Shown here piece by piece: positions 35,638 through 44,974 of a stretch of DNA of 64,000 bases (positions are counted from its first letter, which is position 1; each line of letters starts with the position of its first letter). Source of the DNA: G963666895 sp963666895 (GTDB lineage: Bacteria; Desulfobacterota; Desulfovibrionia; Desulfovibrionales; Desulfovibrionaceae). Location of the stretch: assembly GCA_963666895.2 (NCBI GenBank), contig CAXXNS010000001.1, positions 124,001-188,000 of the forward strand, in the 5' to 3' direction. The notes under the pieces were generated by a model. That model was not told where the DNA came from and made no database searches. It saw only the letters and a list, made by a program, of their open reading frames with translations. The position numbers and the translations under genes were made by a program.

Positions 35638-36750
35638 GTGAGCAAGGACAGGAAGGCGCGGCTGGACACGCTGCGCGAACGCATCGACGACCTTGACGGA
35701 CGCATCCTCGACCTGCTGAACCAGCGGGCCGAGGTCAGCCTGGAAGTGGGCCGCCTCAAGGCCGGAGACAAGAAGCAAGGCTCCCGGGAGGCCATCTTCA
35801 AGCCCAACCGGGAGAAATACGTCATCACCCGGCTCCAGGTGCTCAACCCCGGGCCTTTGCCCGAGCGCCACCTCTACGCCATCTACCGCGAGATCATGAG
35901 TTCCTCGCGCCGCCTCCAGCGCCCCGAGCGGGTGGTCTACCTGGGACCGGAAGGCACGTTCTCCTATTTCGCGGGCATCGAGTTCATGGGCCACTCGGCC
36001 GAGCTGACCCCCAAGCCGCACCTGGAGGAGATATTCCGGGCCGTGTCCGACGGCGAGTCCGAGCTGGGCATCGTGCCCCTGGAGAACTCCCTGCACGGCA
36101 CCGTGGGCCAGGCCGCGGACCTGTTCCTGCGCTACCCGGTGCACGTGCATGCCGAGGTCTATCTGCGCATCTCCCACGCCCTCATGAGCCGGGAGGCCTC
36201 CCTGTCCGCCATCAAGACGGTCTATTCCCACTCCCAGCCCCTGGGCCAGTGCGCGGACTGGCTGCAGACCAACCTGCCCCAGGCCGAGCGCATCCCCGTG
36301 GCCTCCACCGCGGCGGCCGCCCGGACGGCTGCGGACGAGCCGGGCGCGGCCGTGGTCGGGCACGTGCGCCTGGCCCAGATGTTCGGCCTGAGCGTGATGG
36401 CCGAGCACGTGGAGGACCTGCCCGACAACTGGACCCGCTTCCTGGTCATCGCCACCAGCCCGTCCAACGAGAAGGACCGGGACAAGACCTCCATCCTGTT
36501 CACCACGGCGGACCGGCCTGGGGCCCTGGCCCACGTGCTCAACCTGTTCGCGGACCGCGGCGTGAACATGAACAAGCTCGAGTCCAGGCCGCTACGGGGC
36601 GAGAAGTGGAAGTACGTGTTTTTCGCGGACCTGGAATGCGACCTGGGCCTGCCCGAATACAAGGACCTGCTCAAGGAGCTCAAAGAACATTGCCAAATCC
36701 TGCGCGTGCTCGGGGCCTACCCCTCGGGCCCGTACCTGGAAGGTTTATAA
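35638..36750 (+). CDS. pheA: Bifunctional chorismate mutase/prephenate dehydratase (P-protein)
   Basis: A 370-residue enzyme giving phenylpyruvate for phenylalanine. It starts at GTG 35638, two bases after the previous stop, with AAGGAAGG inside that gene. Residues about 5-95 are an AroQ chorismate mutase (LRERIDDLDGRILDLLNQRA). Residues about 98-280 are prephenate dehydratase: VYLGPEGTFSYFAG, LGIVPLENSLHGTVGQ, and NWTRFLVIA (the catalytic TRF). The rest is an ACT domain with DRPGALAHVL and NKLESRPLRG, the Phe-binding motifs, so feedback inhibition is expected. Confidence 0.97.
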   Translation: MSKDRKARLDTLRERIDDLDGRILDLLNQRAEVSLEVGRLKAGDKKQGSREAIFKPNREKYVITRLQVLNPGPLPERHLYAIYREIMSSSRRLQRPERVVYLGPEGTFSYFAGIEFMGHSAELTPKPHLEEIFRAVSDGESELGIVPLENSLHGTVGQAADLFLRYPVHVHAEVYLRISHALMSREASLSAIKTVYSHSQPLGQCADWLQTNLPQAERIPVASTAAAARTAADEPGAAVVGHVRLAQMFGLSVMAEHVEDLPDNWTRFLVIATSPSNEKDRDKTSILFTTADRPGALAHVLNLFADRGVNMNKLESRPLRGEKWKYVFFADLECDLGLPEYKDLLKELKEHCQILRVLGAYPSGPYLEGL

Positions 36751-38103
36751 ATGAAGACCATCAGCCTGGAAGCCCCGACCTCCAAGTCCCTTTCCCACCG
36801 GGCGCTCATCGCCGCGGCCCTGGCGCCGGGCAAGTCGGTCATCACCGACGTGCTGGACGCCCGGGATTCCCTGGCCACCATCAGCTGCCTGGGCGCGGCC
36901 GGGGCCGGGTTCGACGAACGGCCCGGCAAGGTGACCGTGCAAGGCCTGGAAAACGGCCCCATGGGCGGCCCCCTGGACAAGAGCGCGCCCCCGGCCGAGC
37001 TGTTCGTGTCCGAGTCCGGCACCACCTGCCGACTGATCACCGGCGTGGCCGCCGCGGGCAAGGGCCGCTTCCGCGTCTCGGGCGAAGGCCGCATGCACGC
37101 TAGGCCCATCGGCCGGTTGACCACGGCCCTGGAAAAGCTGGGCACGGCCTTTGAATGGGAGGAGAAAGAGGGCTATCCGCCCTTCGTGCTGGCCACCAAG
37201 GGCTTGCAAGGCGGCGTCACCGAGATCGACCTGGAGGAATCCAGCCAGTATCTGTCCGCCCTGCTCCTGGCCGCCCCCCTGGCCGAGAGCGAGGTGCGCA
37301 TCGACGTGGTCGGGTCCAAGGCCGTGTCCTGGCCGTACGCCGCCCTGACCCTCAAGGTCATGGAGGACTTCAAGGCCGGATTCACGGTCCAGGCCCTGGA
37401 AAACGGGACCTGGACGGACAAGCCCTGGCGGGCCCTCAAGTCCATCGAGCCCGGCAAGGTCCGCTTCCTGGTGCGCCCCACGGGCTACCAGCCCTGCGAC
37501 TACCGGGTGGAGGCCGACTGGTCCGCCTCGTCCTACCTGCTGGCCGCCGGAGCCCTGGGGCCCACGCCGGTGCGGGTGGCCAACGCCCGGGCCGACTCCC
37601 TGCAGGGCGACCGGACCATCATGGACATCCTGTCCTCCATGGGCGCCATCGTGCAGGCCGCGCCCGACGGCGTGACCGCCCATCCGGCCGACAACGGGCT
37701 TACGGGCGTGGACGTGGACATGGGCCGCTGCCCGGATCTGGTGCCCACGGTATCGGTGGTGGCCGCCCTGGCCCGGGGCGAGACCCGCATCCGCAACGTG
37801 GGCCATCTGCGCATCAAGGAGTCCGACCGCCTGGCCGCCGTGGCCCAGGAGCTTTCGCGCATCGGCACGGAGGTGGAAACGTTCGACGACGGCCTGCGCA
37901 TCGTCCCGGCTCCCCTGCCCAAGGGCAAGATTTCCTTCTCCTCCCACGGCGACCACCGCATGGCCATGTGCCTGACCCTGCTGGCCCTGCGCGGCATCGA
38001 GCCCGAGCTGGACGACGCCGACTGCGTGGCCAAGTCCTTCCCGGGCTTTTTCCGGGTCATGAAGCCCGTGCTGGCCGCGGCCAAAAAGAGGGGCGCGTCG
38101 TGA
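36751..38103 (+). CDS. aroA: 3-Phosphoshikimate 1-carboxyvinyltransferase (EPSP synthase)
   Basis: A 450-residue enzyme of the shikimate pathway. Its ATG follows the pheA stop without a gap. Substrate-contact blocks are APTSKSLSHRALIAAAL, SGTTCRLITGVAAAG, SQYLSALLLAAPL, RIKESDRLAAVAQEL and SHGDHRMAMCLTLLAL. The N-terminus is compact: about 30 residues between the first block and SGTTCR are insertion-like (GKVTVQGLENGPMGGPLDK). The end overlaps the start of tyrA as GTGA. Confidence 0.96.
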   Translation: MKTISLEAPTSKSLSHRALIAAALAPGKSVITDVLDARDSLATISCLGAAGAGFDERPGKVTVQGLENGPMGGPLDKSAPPAELFVSESGTTCRLITGVAAAGKGRFRVSGEGRMHARPIGRLTTALEKLGTAFEWEEKEGYPPFVLATKGLQGGVTEIDLEESSQYLSALLLAAPLAESEVRIDVVGSKAVSWPYAALTLKVMEDFKAGFTVQALENGTWTDKPWRALKSIEPGKVRFLVRPTGYQPCDYRVEADWSASSYLLAAGALGPTPVRVANARADSLQGDRTIMDILSSMGAIVQAAPDGVTAHPADNGLTGVDVDMGRCPDLVPTVSVVAALARGETRIRNVGHLRIKESDRLAAVAQELSRIGTEVETFDDGLRIVPAPLPKGKISFSSHGDHRMAMCLTLLALRGIEPELDDADCVAKSFPGFFRVMKPVLAAAKKRGAS

Positions 38104-38891
38104 ACGGGCTGCGACGGGCGGCCGTGGTCGGGGCGAGCGGCCAGATGGGCGGGCTCCTGGTCCGCGACCTGGCCGGGCTGGGCCTGGACGTGGACGGCCT
38201 GTCCCGTCCCTACGACACCGCCGAGGCCCGCCAGGCCCTGGGCAAGGCCGACCTGGTCATCCTCTGCGTGCCCGTGACCGCCCTGCCCGCCACCCTGAAG
38301 CTGGTGGCGCCGCATCTGTCGCCGCCCACCATCCTGGCCGACGTGACCTCGGTCAAGGTGCTGCCCATGAAGCTCATGACCGAGGCGTACTCCGGCCCGG
38401 TCATCGGCACCCACCCCCTGTTCGGCCCGGTGATCCCCGAGGGGCACACGCCCCGCACGGCCGTCACCCCGGCCCAAGGCGTGGACCCGCAGCCGCTCAT
38501 GGACCTGTTCGAGCGGTCCGGGTACCACCCCTTCCCGAGCACGCCCGAGGAGCACGACCGCGCCCTGGCCTTCGTGCAGGGGCTGAATTTCACGACCACC
38601 GTGGCCTTCCTGGCGGCCATGCGGCAGGTGGACAACATCGAGAACTACGTCACGCCGTCGCTGAACCGCCGCCTGGATTCGGCCCACAAGATGCTGACCC
38701 AGGACACCGAGCTGTTCGCCACCGTGTCCGAGGCCAATCCCTACATCCAGGAAACCGTGCGCCAGTTCCGGGCCTATTTGTCCATCGCCGCGGGCGGCGA
38801 CCTGGAGCTGCTGGCCGACCACGCCCAGTGGTGGTGGCGCAGGGACACGGGGAGGGGCTCCCCGGAGGATTCGCCGACGACCGGGACCTGA
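38100..38891 (+). CDS. tyrA: Prephenate dehydrogenase
   Basis: A 263-residue NAD(P)-dependent enzyme for tyrosine synthesis. It starts at GTG 38100, overlapping the aroA stop. The Rossmann motif is AAVVGASGQMGGLL, a GxSGxMG variant also seen in TyrA of proteobacteria. DLVILCVPVTAL, ADVTSVKVLPM and GTHPLFGP form the substrate pocket (His in GTHP). It has no ACT domain, so Tyr feedback, if any, differs from that of the P-protein. A 106-base gap with no gene separates it from trpE; I see only GC-rich potential hairpins in it. Confidence 0.94.
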   Translation: MNGLRRAAVVGASGQMGGLLVRDLAGLGLDVDGLSRPYDTAEARQALGKADLVILCVPVTALPATLKLVAPHLSPPTILADVTSVKVLPMKLMTEAYSGPVIGTHPLFGPVIPEGHTPRTAVTPAQGVDPQPLMDLFERSGYHPFPSTPEEHDRALAFVQGLNFTTTVAFLAAMRQVDNIENYVTPSLNRRLDSAHKMLTQDTELFATVSEANPYIQETVRQFRAYLSIAAGGDLELLADHAQWWWRRDTGRGSPEDSPTTGT

Positions 38892-38997
38892 TCCGCCGCG
38901 TCGGCGGGCCCTCCCGGGCGTCCCTCCAGGGGACTCCCCCGGCAAAGGCAACGACGACGCGGCAACCCGAACACGGACATCAGACAGGACACATTCA

Positions 38998-40425
38998 ATG
39001 GAACCGATCACGCTCAAGCAGTACGGCAAATGGCTCCCGGCCGACGTGCAGACCACCATCAGCCTGTACATGGGGCTGGTGGGCGAATCCCCCGGCATCC
39101 TCCTGGAATCGGCCGAGGTGGACGGCCGCTGGGGGCGCTACTCCCTCATGGCCTGGGACTTCCGGCTGGAACTCTTTCCCAAGGACGGCAAGCTGGCCGT
39201 CAACGTGGCCGACGACCGGCTACGCCCCCTGGCCGACCTGGCCGGACTGGATTTCCTGGACGGGCTCCGGCAGGCCCTCGACACCCTGACCCTGGAACCG
39301 GACCTGGACCGGCTGCCCCCCATCACCCGGGGCCTGCTCGGCTACTTCGGCTACGGCGCCGCGGGCATGTTCGAGCCCAAGCTGGCCCAGGCCCTGCCCC
39401 CGGACACGGCCGAGGCGCGCCTGGTCCTGCCCGGCCGGGTCATGCTCTTCGACCATTTGCACCACCGTTGCTGCTTCCTGTCCCTGGACCAGGGCGCGGA
39501 GCTGACCCCGGCCCCCACGGAATGGTTCGCCCCGCTGACCGCTCCCGAAACCGGCCTGCCCACGGCCACGCCCGGCGAAGAGGAGTACAAGGCGGCCGTG
39601 CGCAAGGCCAAGGAGCTCATCACCCAGGGCGAAGGCATCCAGGTGGTGCCGTCCACCCGCTTTACCGTGCCCGTGTCCGACAAGCCGTTTCGCATCTACC
39701 GGCGGCTGCGGCAGGCCAACCCCTCGCCCTTCATGTTCTTCATGAAATTCGAGGACGGCGTGCTCCTGGGCTCCTCGCCCGAGATGATGGTCCGCTGCGA
39801 GCAGAACCGCCTGGAGGTCCGGCCCATCGCCGGGACCCGGCCGCGCGGGGCCACCGAGGCCGAGGACATGGCCCTGGCCCAGGAGCTGCTGGACGACCCC
39901 AAGGAGCGGGCCGAACACGTCATGCTGGTGGACCTGGGCCGCAACGACCTGGGCCGCATCGCCAAGCCGGGCTCGGTGGAGGTGGTCAAGTTCATGCAGG
40001 TGGAGCGCTTCTCCCACGTCATGCACCTGACCAGCTACGTGGAGGCCGACATCAAGGACGGACTGGACGCCGTGGACGTGCTGGCGGCCACCTTCCCGGC
40101 CGGGACCGTGTCCGGCGCGCCCAAGATCTGGGCCATGCAGACCATCGCCGAGCTGGAAAAGGTGGACGGCAAGACCCAGCAGCGCGGGCCGTACGCGGGC
40201 TGCATCGGCTGGATCGGCCTGGACAACGGCGCGGTGAACCTGGACACGGGCATCACCATCCGCTCCATGTGGATCAAAGGCGGCGTCTGCCACTGGCAGG
40301 CGGGCGCGGGCATCGTCTACGACTCGGACCCGGACAAGGAATGGCAGGAGTGCAACAACAAGGCCCGGGTGCTCATGGAAGTGGTTCGCGGCAAGGAGGT
40401 GGGCGATGTTTTTGCTGATCGATAA
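38998..40425 (+). CDS. trpE: Anthranilate synthase component I
   Basis: A 475-residue chorismate-using subunit. Residues 35-38 read LLES, the conserved tryptophan feedback motif. The catalytic half has PFMFFMKFEDGVLLGSSPEMMV, PIAGTRPRGATEAED, HVMLVDLGRNDLGR, FPAGTVSGAPK and YAGCIGWIGLDNGAVNLD. The ATG is preceded by AGGA. Its last 20 bases overlap trpG, indicating coupled translation of the two subunits. Confidence 0.97.
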   Translation: MEPITLKQYGKWLPADVQTTISLYMGLVGESPGILLESAEVDGRWGRYSLMAWDFRLELFPKDGKLAVNVADDRLRPLADLAGLDFLDGLRQALDTLTLEPDLDRLPPITRGLLGYFGYGAAGMFEPKLAQALPPDTAEARLVLPGRVMLFDHLHHRCCFLSLDQGAELTPAPTEWFAPLTAPETGLPTATPGEEEYKAAVRKAKELITQGEGIQVVPSTRFTVPVSDKPFRIYRRLRQANPSPFMFFMKFEDGVLLGSSPEMMVRCEQNRLEVRPIAGTRPRGATEAEDMALAQELLDDPKERAEHVMLVDLGRNDLGRIAKPGSVEVVKFMQVERFSHVMHLTSYVEADIKDGLDAVDVLAATFPAGTVSGAPKIWAMQTIAELEKVDGKTQQRGPYAGCIGWIGLDNGAVNLDTGITIRSMWIKGGVCHWQAGAGIVYDSDPDKEWQECNNKARVLMEVVRGKEVGDVFADR

Positions 40426-40987
40426 CTTCGACTCCTTCACCTTCAACCTGGTCCAGGCCTTCCAGCAGCTGGGGGCCGACCCGGTGGTGCTCAGAAACGA
40501 CCGCGACGAGCTCCTGGACGAAAACTTCGTCAAGACCCTGACCCGGGTCTGTTTGTCGCCCGGGCCGTCCAACCCGGTCAACGCGGGCCACTGCCTGGAT
40601 TTCCTGGCCATCCTGGAGAAGGTCGCGCCGACCATCCCGGTGCTGGGCGTCTGTTTAGGGCATCAAACCCTGGGGTACTTCGCCGGGGCCTCGGTAGTGG
40701 TCAATTCGCGCATCATGCACGGCAAGACCAGCCTGGTGCGCCACCACGGGGACGGGCTGTTCACCGGGGTGGTCAACCCGGTGGAGGTCTGCCGCTACCA
40801 CTCCCTGGTGGTGAAGGCCGAGGAGGCCCCGGACAAGCTCCGCGTCACCGCGGACACGGACCAGGGCGAGGTCATGGGCCTGGCCTACACGGACCGGCCC
40901 TGGGTGGGCCTGCAATTCCATCCCGAGTCCATCCTGACTCCTCACGGGCCCAAGATGCTCAAGAACTTTCTGGACATGAACCCCTGA
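40406..40987 (+). CDS. trpG: Anthranilate synthase component II (glutamine amidotransferase)
   Basis: A 193-residue class I amidotransferase supplying ammonia to TrpE. It starts LLIDNFDSFTFNLVQ. Cys83 in LGVCLGHQTLGYF is the nucleophile, and the partner His-Glu is in LQFHPESILTPHG. A single TrpG of this type often also serves aminodeoxychorismate synthase (PabA); the operon location argues for tryptophan as the main role. Confidence 0.96.
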   Translation: MFLLIDNFDSFTFNLVQAFQQLGADPVVLRNDRDELLDENFVKTLTRVCLSPGPSNPVNAGHCLDFLAILEKVAPTIPVLGVCLGHQTLGYFAGASVVVNSRIMHGKTSLVRHHGDGLFTGVVNPVEVCRYHSLVVKAEEAPDKLRVTADTDQGEVMGLAYTDRPWVGLQFHPESILTPHGPKMLKNFLDMNP

Positions 40988-41002
40988 CGGCGGGAGAAGC
41001 AC

Positions 41003-42013
41003 ATGACGACCAACGTATCCGACATCCTGGAACTGCTCATCGCGGGCAAGAACCTGACCGACCTGCAGGCGGACATGGTTTTCGACGAGCTGCTGGAGGG
41101 GCGGCTGGGACCGGCCCAGGCCGGGGCCTTCCTCATGGGGCTCAGGATCAAGGGCGAGGACTCCACCGACCTGGCCGCGGGCGTGCGGGCCGGGATCAAG
41201 CACGCCACCCCCATCCCCGGGGTGAGCGACGTGCAGCCCTACCCGACCATCGACACCTGCGGCACGGGCGGCGACTCCCAGCACTCCTTCAACTGCTCCA
41301 CGGCCGTGGCCCTGTTCCTGGCCGACATGGGGCACAAGGTGGTCAAGCACGGCAACCGGGCCGTGTCCTCCTCCTCGGGCTCGGCCGACGTGCTGGAGGC
41401 CCTGGGCGTGGACATCCAGGTCCCGGCGGACAAGGCGGCCGAGATCCTGGAACGCGACAACTTCATCTTCATGTTCGCCCCGGCCTACCACCCGGCCTTC
41501 AAGCACATCGTGCCCGTGCGCAAGGAGCTGGGCATCCGCACCCTGTTCAACCTGCTGGGACCGCTGATCAACCCGGCCCGGCCGAGCCACCAGCTCCTGG
41601 GCGTGGGCGACCCGGAACGGCTGTTCATCATGAGCGAGACCCTGCTGCTCATGGGCATCGAGAAGGCCCTGGTCATCCACGGCGCGGGCGGGTTCGACGA
41701 GCTGACCCCGTTCGGACCGGCCCGGGGCTACCTGATCGAGAACGGCCGCATGGAAAAGACGGTCATCAACCCCGACCGTCTGGGCTTCGGCACCTTCGCG
41801 CCGCAGGACGTGCGCGTGTCCGACGCGGGCGAGGCCCACTCGGTCATGCGCCGGATCCTGGCCGGGGACGGTCCCGAGGCCATGATGCAGATGGTGGCCC
41901 TGAATCTGGCCGCCTGCGTACACCTGCTCACGGACCGCGACCTCAAGGAATGTGCGGAAGAAGCCCGCACGCGGGTCAACCAGGGCCTGACCCGGGGGCT
42001 GCCCGGTGCTTGA
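41003..42013 (+). CDS. trpD: Anthranilate phosphoribosyltransferase
   Basis: A 336-residue enzyme linking anthranilate to PRPP. TIDTCGTGGDSQHSFNCSTA is the PRPP loop, KHGNRAVSSSSGSADVLEALG the anthranilate site (shown in part), and MFAPAYHPAFKHIVPVRKEL with RTLFNLLGPLINPA are further conserved blocks. It follows trpG by 15 bases and overlaps trpC by 8 bases. Confidence 0.97.
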   Translation: MTTNVSDILELLIAGKNLTDLQADMVFDELLEGRLGPAQAGAFLMGLRIKGEDSTDLAAGVRAGIKHATPIPGVSDVQPYPTIDTCGTGGDSQHSFNCSTAVALFLADMGHKVVKHGNRAVSSSSGSADVLEALGVDIQVPADKAAEILERDNFIFMFAPAYHPAFKHIVPVRKELGIRTLFNLLGPLINPARPSHQLLGVGDPERLFIMSETLLLMGIEKALVIHGAGGFDELTPFGPARGYLIENGRMEKTVINPDRLGFGTFAPQDVRVSDAGEAHSVMRRILAGDGPEAMMQMVALNLAACVHLLTDRDLKECAEEARTRVNQGLTRGLPGA

Positions 42014-42791
42014 GCGCTTCCGCGCGGCCAAGCAGGCCGAGATCGACGGGCTGCTGGCCCGGCAGGCCAAGGGCGACATGCCCGAGCCCTGGTCCGGCAC
42101 GCGGCCCGGATTCTCGGACGCGCTCAAGGCCAAGGGCAAGGGCGCGGTCATCGCCGAGTACAAGCGTGCCTCGCCCTCCAAGGGCGTGATCAACGAGCGG
42201 CTCGGTCCGGCCCAGGTGGCCGATGCCTACCTCGCGGGCGGGGCCGCGGCCATGAGCGTGCTCACCGAGGAGGCCCACTTCCGGGGCAGCCTGGACTATC
42301 TGTTCCAGGCCCATGAAGCGACCGGAGCGGGCCTGCCCCTGCTGCGCAAGGACTTTTTGTACCACCCGGTGCAGGTGGCGGCCACCGCGGCCACCCCGGC
42401 CTCGGCCCTGCTGATCATCGTGCGCTGCTTTGACAGCGACCAGGACCTGGCCGACATGCTGGCCGCGGCGGACCAGGCCGGGATCGAGGCCGTGACCGAG
42501 GTCTTCGACCAGGCCGACCTGGACCGGGCCCGCAAGGCAGGAGCCCGGATCATCCAGGTCAACAACCGCGACCTGGACACGCTGGCCGTCAGTTTGGACG
42601 TGTCGCGGGACATGGCCAAGCGCATGGGCCAGGCCGGGTATGAGGAATTATGGATCAGCGCCAGCGGCGTAGAGGATCGCGCCACCGTGCAGGAGCTGGC
42701 CGGGCTGGGCTTTGATGCCGTGCTGGTGGGCACCTGGCTCATGGCCGGAGACGATCCCAAAAGCCGCCTGGAACGGCTGACGAACATCTGA
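42006..42791 (+). CDS. trpC: Indole-3-glycerol phosphate synthase
   Basis: A 261-residue TIM barrel. GTG 42006 starts inside the end of trpD. Conserved blocks are VIAEYKRASPSKGVINE (catalytic Lys), AMSVLTEEAHFRGSLDYL, PLLRKDFLYHPVQV, IIQVNNRDLDTLAVSLD and WISASGVEDRATV. It is monofunctional; TrpF is encoded separately just downstream. Confidence 0.97.
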   Translation: MLERFRAAKQAEIDGLLARQAKGDMPEPWSGTRPGFSDALKAKGKGAVIAEYKRASPSKGVINERLGPAQVADAYLAGGAAAMSVLTEEAHFRGSLDYLFQAHEATGAGLPLLRKDFLYHPVQVAATAATPASALLIIVRCFDSDQDLADMLAAADQAGIEAVTEVFDQADLDRARKAGARIIQVNNRDLDTLAVSLDVSRDMAKRMGQAGYEELWISASGVEDRATVQELAGLGFDAVLVGTWLMAGDDPKSRLERLTNI

Positions 42792-42804
42792 TGGAGAAGG
42801 AGTC

Positions 42805-43422
42805 ATGGACATCCTGGTCAAGGTCTGCGGACTGACCAACGTATCCGACGCGGAAGCCGCAGCCGGACTCGGCGCGGACATGCTGGGCTTCATCTTTCAC
42901 CCGCCGAGCAGGCGTAACGCCCCGGTGGAGGTTCCGGCCAGGGTGGACCCGGGCAACGCCCTCAAGGTGGGCGTGTTCGTGGCCCAGAGCCCGGAAATGA
43001 TGGTGGACATCATGGACGAGGCCGATCTGGACCTGGCCCAGCTCCACGGCGGCCAGGACGAGCACGTCTGCGAGGCCATGGGCCCGGACCGGGTCATCAA
43101 GGTCCTGTGGCCCGAACGCTACGCCTCGGCCAAGGCCCTGCAGGCCGACCTGGACCGTTTCGCGCCCCTGGCCCGCTGGTTCCTGTTCGACGCCGGAAAC
43201 TCGGGCGGCGGCCACGGCCGAAGCCTGAAAAGCTCGCTCCTGGCCGAAGTGGAGCCCCCCCTGCCCTGGCTCCTGGCCGGAGGCCTGGGCCCGGAAACCA
43301 TCCAGGCCGCCCTGGACATGGAGCCCGACGGCGTGGACATGAGCTCCGGGGTGGAGGCCTCGCCCGGGATCAAGGACCTGGACAAGGTGGCCCGGGTCAT
43401 GGAGATGGTCAGGAACCGCTGA
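42805..43422 (+). CDS. trpF: Phosphoribosylanthranilate isomerase
   Basis: A 205-residue TIM barrel. VKVCGLTNVSDAEAAAGLGA carries the catalytic Cys, MLGFIFHPPSRR is the next block, AQLHGGQDE follows, WFLFDAGNSGGGHGRS binds phosphate and holds the general acid region, and LAGGLGPETIQAALDMEPDGVDMSSGVE closes the barrel (in part). It is the last gene of the operon: trpB and trpA, which often come next, are not here. Its last 14 bases overlap the end of the convergent kinase gene. Confidence 0.96.
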   Translation: MDILVKVCGLTNVSDAEAAAGLGADMLGFIFHPPSRRNAPVEVPARVDPGNALKVGVFVAQSPEMMVDIMDEADLDLAQLHGGQDEHVCEAMGPDRVIKVLWPERYASAKALQADLDRFAPLARWFLFDAGNSGGGHGRSLKSSLLAEVEPPLPWLLAGGLGPETIQAALDMEPDGVDMSSGVEASPGIKDLDKVARVMEMVRNR

Positions 43423-44914
43423 CGGCCGCGGGCAGGGTCATGGTCACGGTGGTGCCCCGCTCCTCCGAGGTGTCCATGGTCACGTCCCCGCCCAGGGTGC
43501 GGGTGATGAGCCGGGCCGAGTAGGTACCCAGGCCCGTGCCCTCGCGCTTGCCGTGGGTGGCGTACTTGTTGAAGAAAGTCTTGCGCACGGCCGGATGCAC
43601 CGCGCCCTGGTTGCTCACACGCACCCGGACCCGGCCGTCCTCGCGGTCCAGGGCCACGCGGACCTCAGTCTCCAAAGGGGCGGCCTCCAGGGCGTTGAGC
43701 ACCAGGTTGGTCAGTGCCGTGTACAGCAACAGCTCCTCGCCCAGGGCCAGGACCGAGTCCCCCTCCACGGCCGGGCGGCCGTCCACCAGAACCGGCGTGT
43801 CGAGCTTCTTGCCCCGGGCCAGGGCGGAGTGCTCCTCCAGGGCCTTTCGCGCCAGGACCGCCATGTCCACCGGCGCCGGCCGGGGCTCGTACTCGTTGTT
43901 CTCCATCTTGAACAAATCCCTCGAGAGGTCCAACATGCGCAGCATGCGGCGGCCCGACTCCTCGATGAGCTTGAGCATGTGGACGTTCTCCTTGGACAGC
44001 TCGGCCGTCTCCAGGATGAAACCCGGAAAGTCGATGAACGCCGTCAGGGGAGCGCGCAGGTCGTGGCGCATGATGCGGTCCACGTCCGCGCGCATGGTCT
44101 CGGCCTGCTTGAGCTCCCGGAACACGGAGTTCAGCGGCCGGGACAATCCCTCCACCACGATGGCCCAGTACACGCACCAGAACGCGGCCAGCTTGAAGAA
44201 GTGGCCGAACACGTTGGCCTCGTCGTAGACCCCGGCGTAGAAGGTGAACGCCAGCTCCGCCGCCACCGAGCAGGCCATGGCCACCAGGAGCAGGTACATG
44301 ACCCGGTTGCGGGAGCGGTCGCGCCGGACCAGGAACAGAACCCCGGCCAGCAGGGTCACGCCCACCACCGCGTATTCGCTGACCACCTTGAACACGGTCA
44401 GGCCCGATCCCTCCACCCAGCAGGCCGGGAACCGGCCGCTGAAGATCAGCCAAAGCAGGAGGGCCGTGGCCGCGGACCATCCGGCCAGACAGTACCAGCC
44501 CTTGATCCGCCGTCCGAACAGCAGGGGCGTTCCCAGCAAGGCGGCCGTCTCGAGATAGCGGGCCGCGATCCAGAGCTGGGTGGGCAGGTTGGCCCCGTGT
44601 CCGGGGAACACCCCCGCGCCCTCGTAGGCCATGGCGTGCAGCAGGCCCACCAGGCCGACCATGAAGAATCCGGCTCCCAGGTAGAGCAGGTAGCCGTTGT
44701 GCCGGGAATACTTCCTGGTGTTCCAGGCCAGGAAAAAGAGGCTCCAGCCCATGGCCGTCATGGACACCTCGACCAGGGAATGGAACAGGAGGAAAGAGCT
44801 GGTGCTGACCCAGGCCAGTCCAACCGCCACCACGGTCAGGCCCAGCATCCAGGCCATGAAACGTTGCCTGGAGAACGGTCCCGGCGTGTCGATATGCTGC
44901 AATGAAGAGGACAT
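43409..44914 (-). CDS. MASE3-domain sensor histidine kinase
   Basis: A 501-residue membrane kinase. Residues about 20-250 contain seven or eight hydrophobic segments of MASE3 type (YLLYLGAGFFMVGLVGLLHAMAYEGAGVF is the central block, cited in part as GLVGLLHAMAY). The DHp domain has the phosphoacceptor in IMRHDLRAPLTAFIDF, and the ATPase has N box TNLVLNALEAAPL and G box REGTGLGTYSARLI. No response regulator is adjacent, so it is an orphan. A later in-frame ATG (MAWMLGLTVV) is a possible alternative start. It converges on trpF with a 14-base overlap. Confidence 0.9.
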   Translation of the reverse strand: MSSSLQHIDTPGPFSRQRFMAWMLGLTVVAVGLAWVSTSSFLLFHSLVEVSMTAMGWSLFFLAWNTRKYSRHNGYLLYLGAGFFMVGLVGLLHAMAYEGAGVFPGHGANLPTQLWIAARYLETAALLGTPLLFGRRIKGWYCLAGWSAATALLLWLIFSGRFPACWVEGSGLTVFKVVSEYAVVGVTLLAGVLFLVRRDRSRNRVMYLLLVAMACSVAAELAFTFYAGVYDEANVFGHFFKLAAFWCVYWAIVVEGLSRPLNSVFRELKQAETMRADVDRIMRHDLRAPLTAFIDFPGFILETAELSKENVHMLKLIEESGRRMLRMLDLSRDLFKMENNEYEPRPAPVDMAVLARKALEEHSALARGKKLDTPVLVDGRPAVEGDSVLALGEELLLYTALTNLVLNALEAAPLETEVRVALDREDGRVRVRVSNQGAVHPAVRKTFFNKYATHGKREGTGLGTYSARLITRTLGGDVTMDTSEERGTTVTMTLPAAVSGS

Positions 44915-44921
44915 CGCCGTT

Positions 44922-44951
44922 AGTATACGACAATGGGGCGAAAAAACGCAA
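44922..44951 (-). promoter_or_regulatory. Candidate promoter of the MASE3 kinase gene
   Basis: On the minus strand TTGCGT (44951-44946) and TATACT (44927-44922) are 18 bases apart. The -10 box ends 7 bases before the ATG at 44914, leaving practically no leader. Confidence 0.45.
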
Positions 44952-44974
44952 TATGGAAAGGACGAAGCGGGAAA

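Noticed and set aside
38892..38997. A second attenuator or leader peptide before trpE
   Set aside because: The gap has no short frame with Trp codons and no hairpin followed by a T tract.
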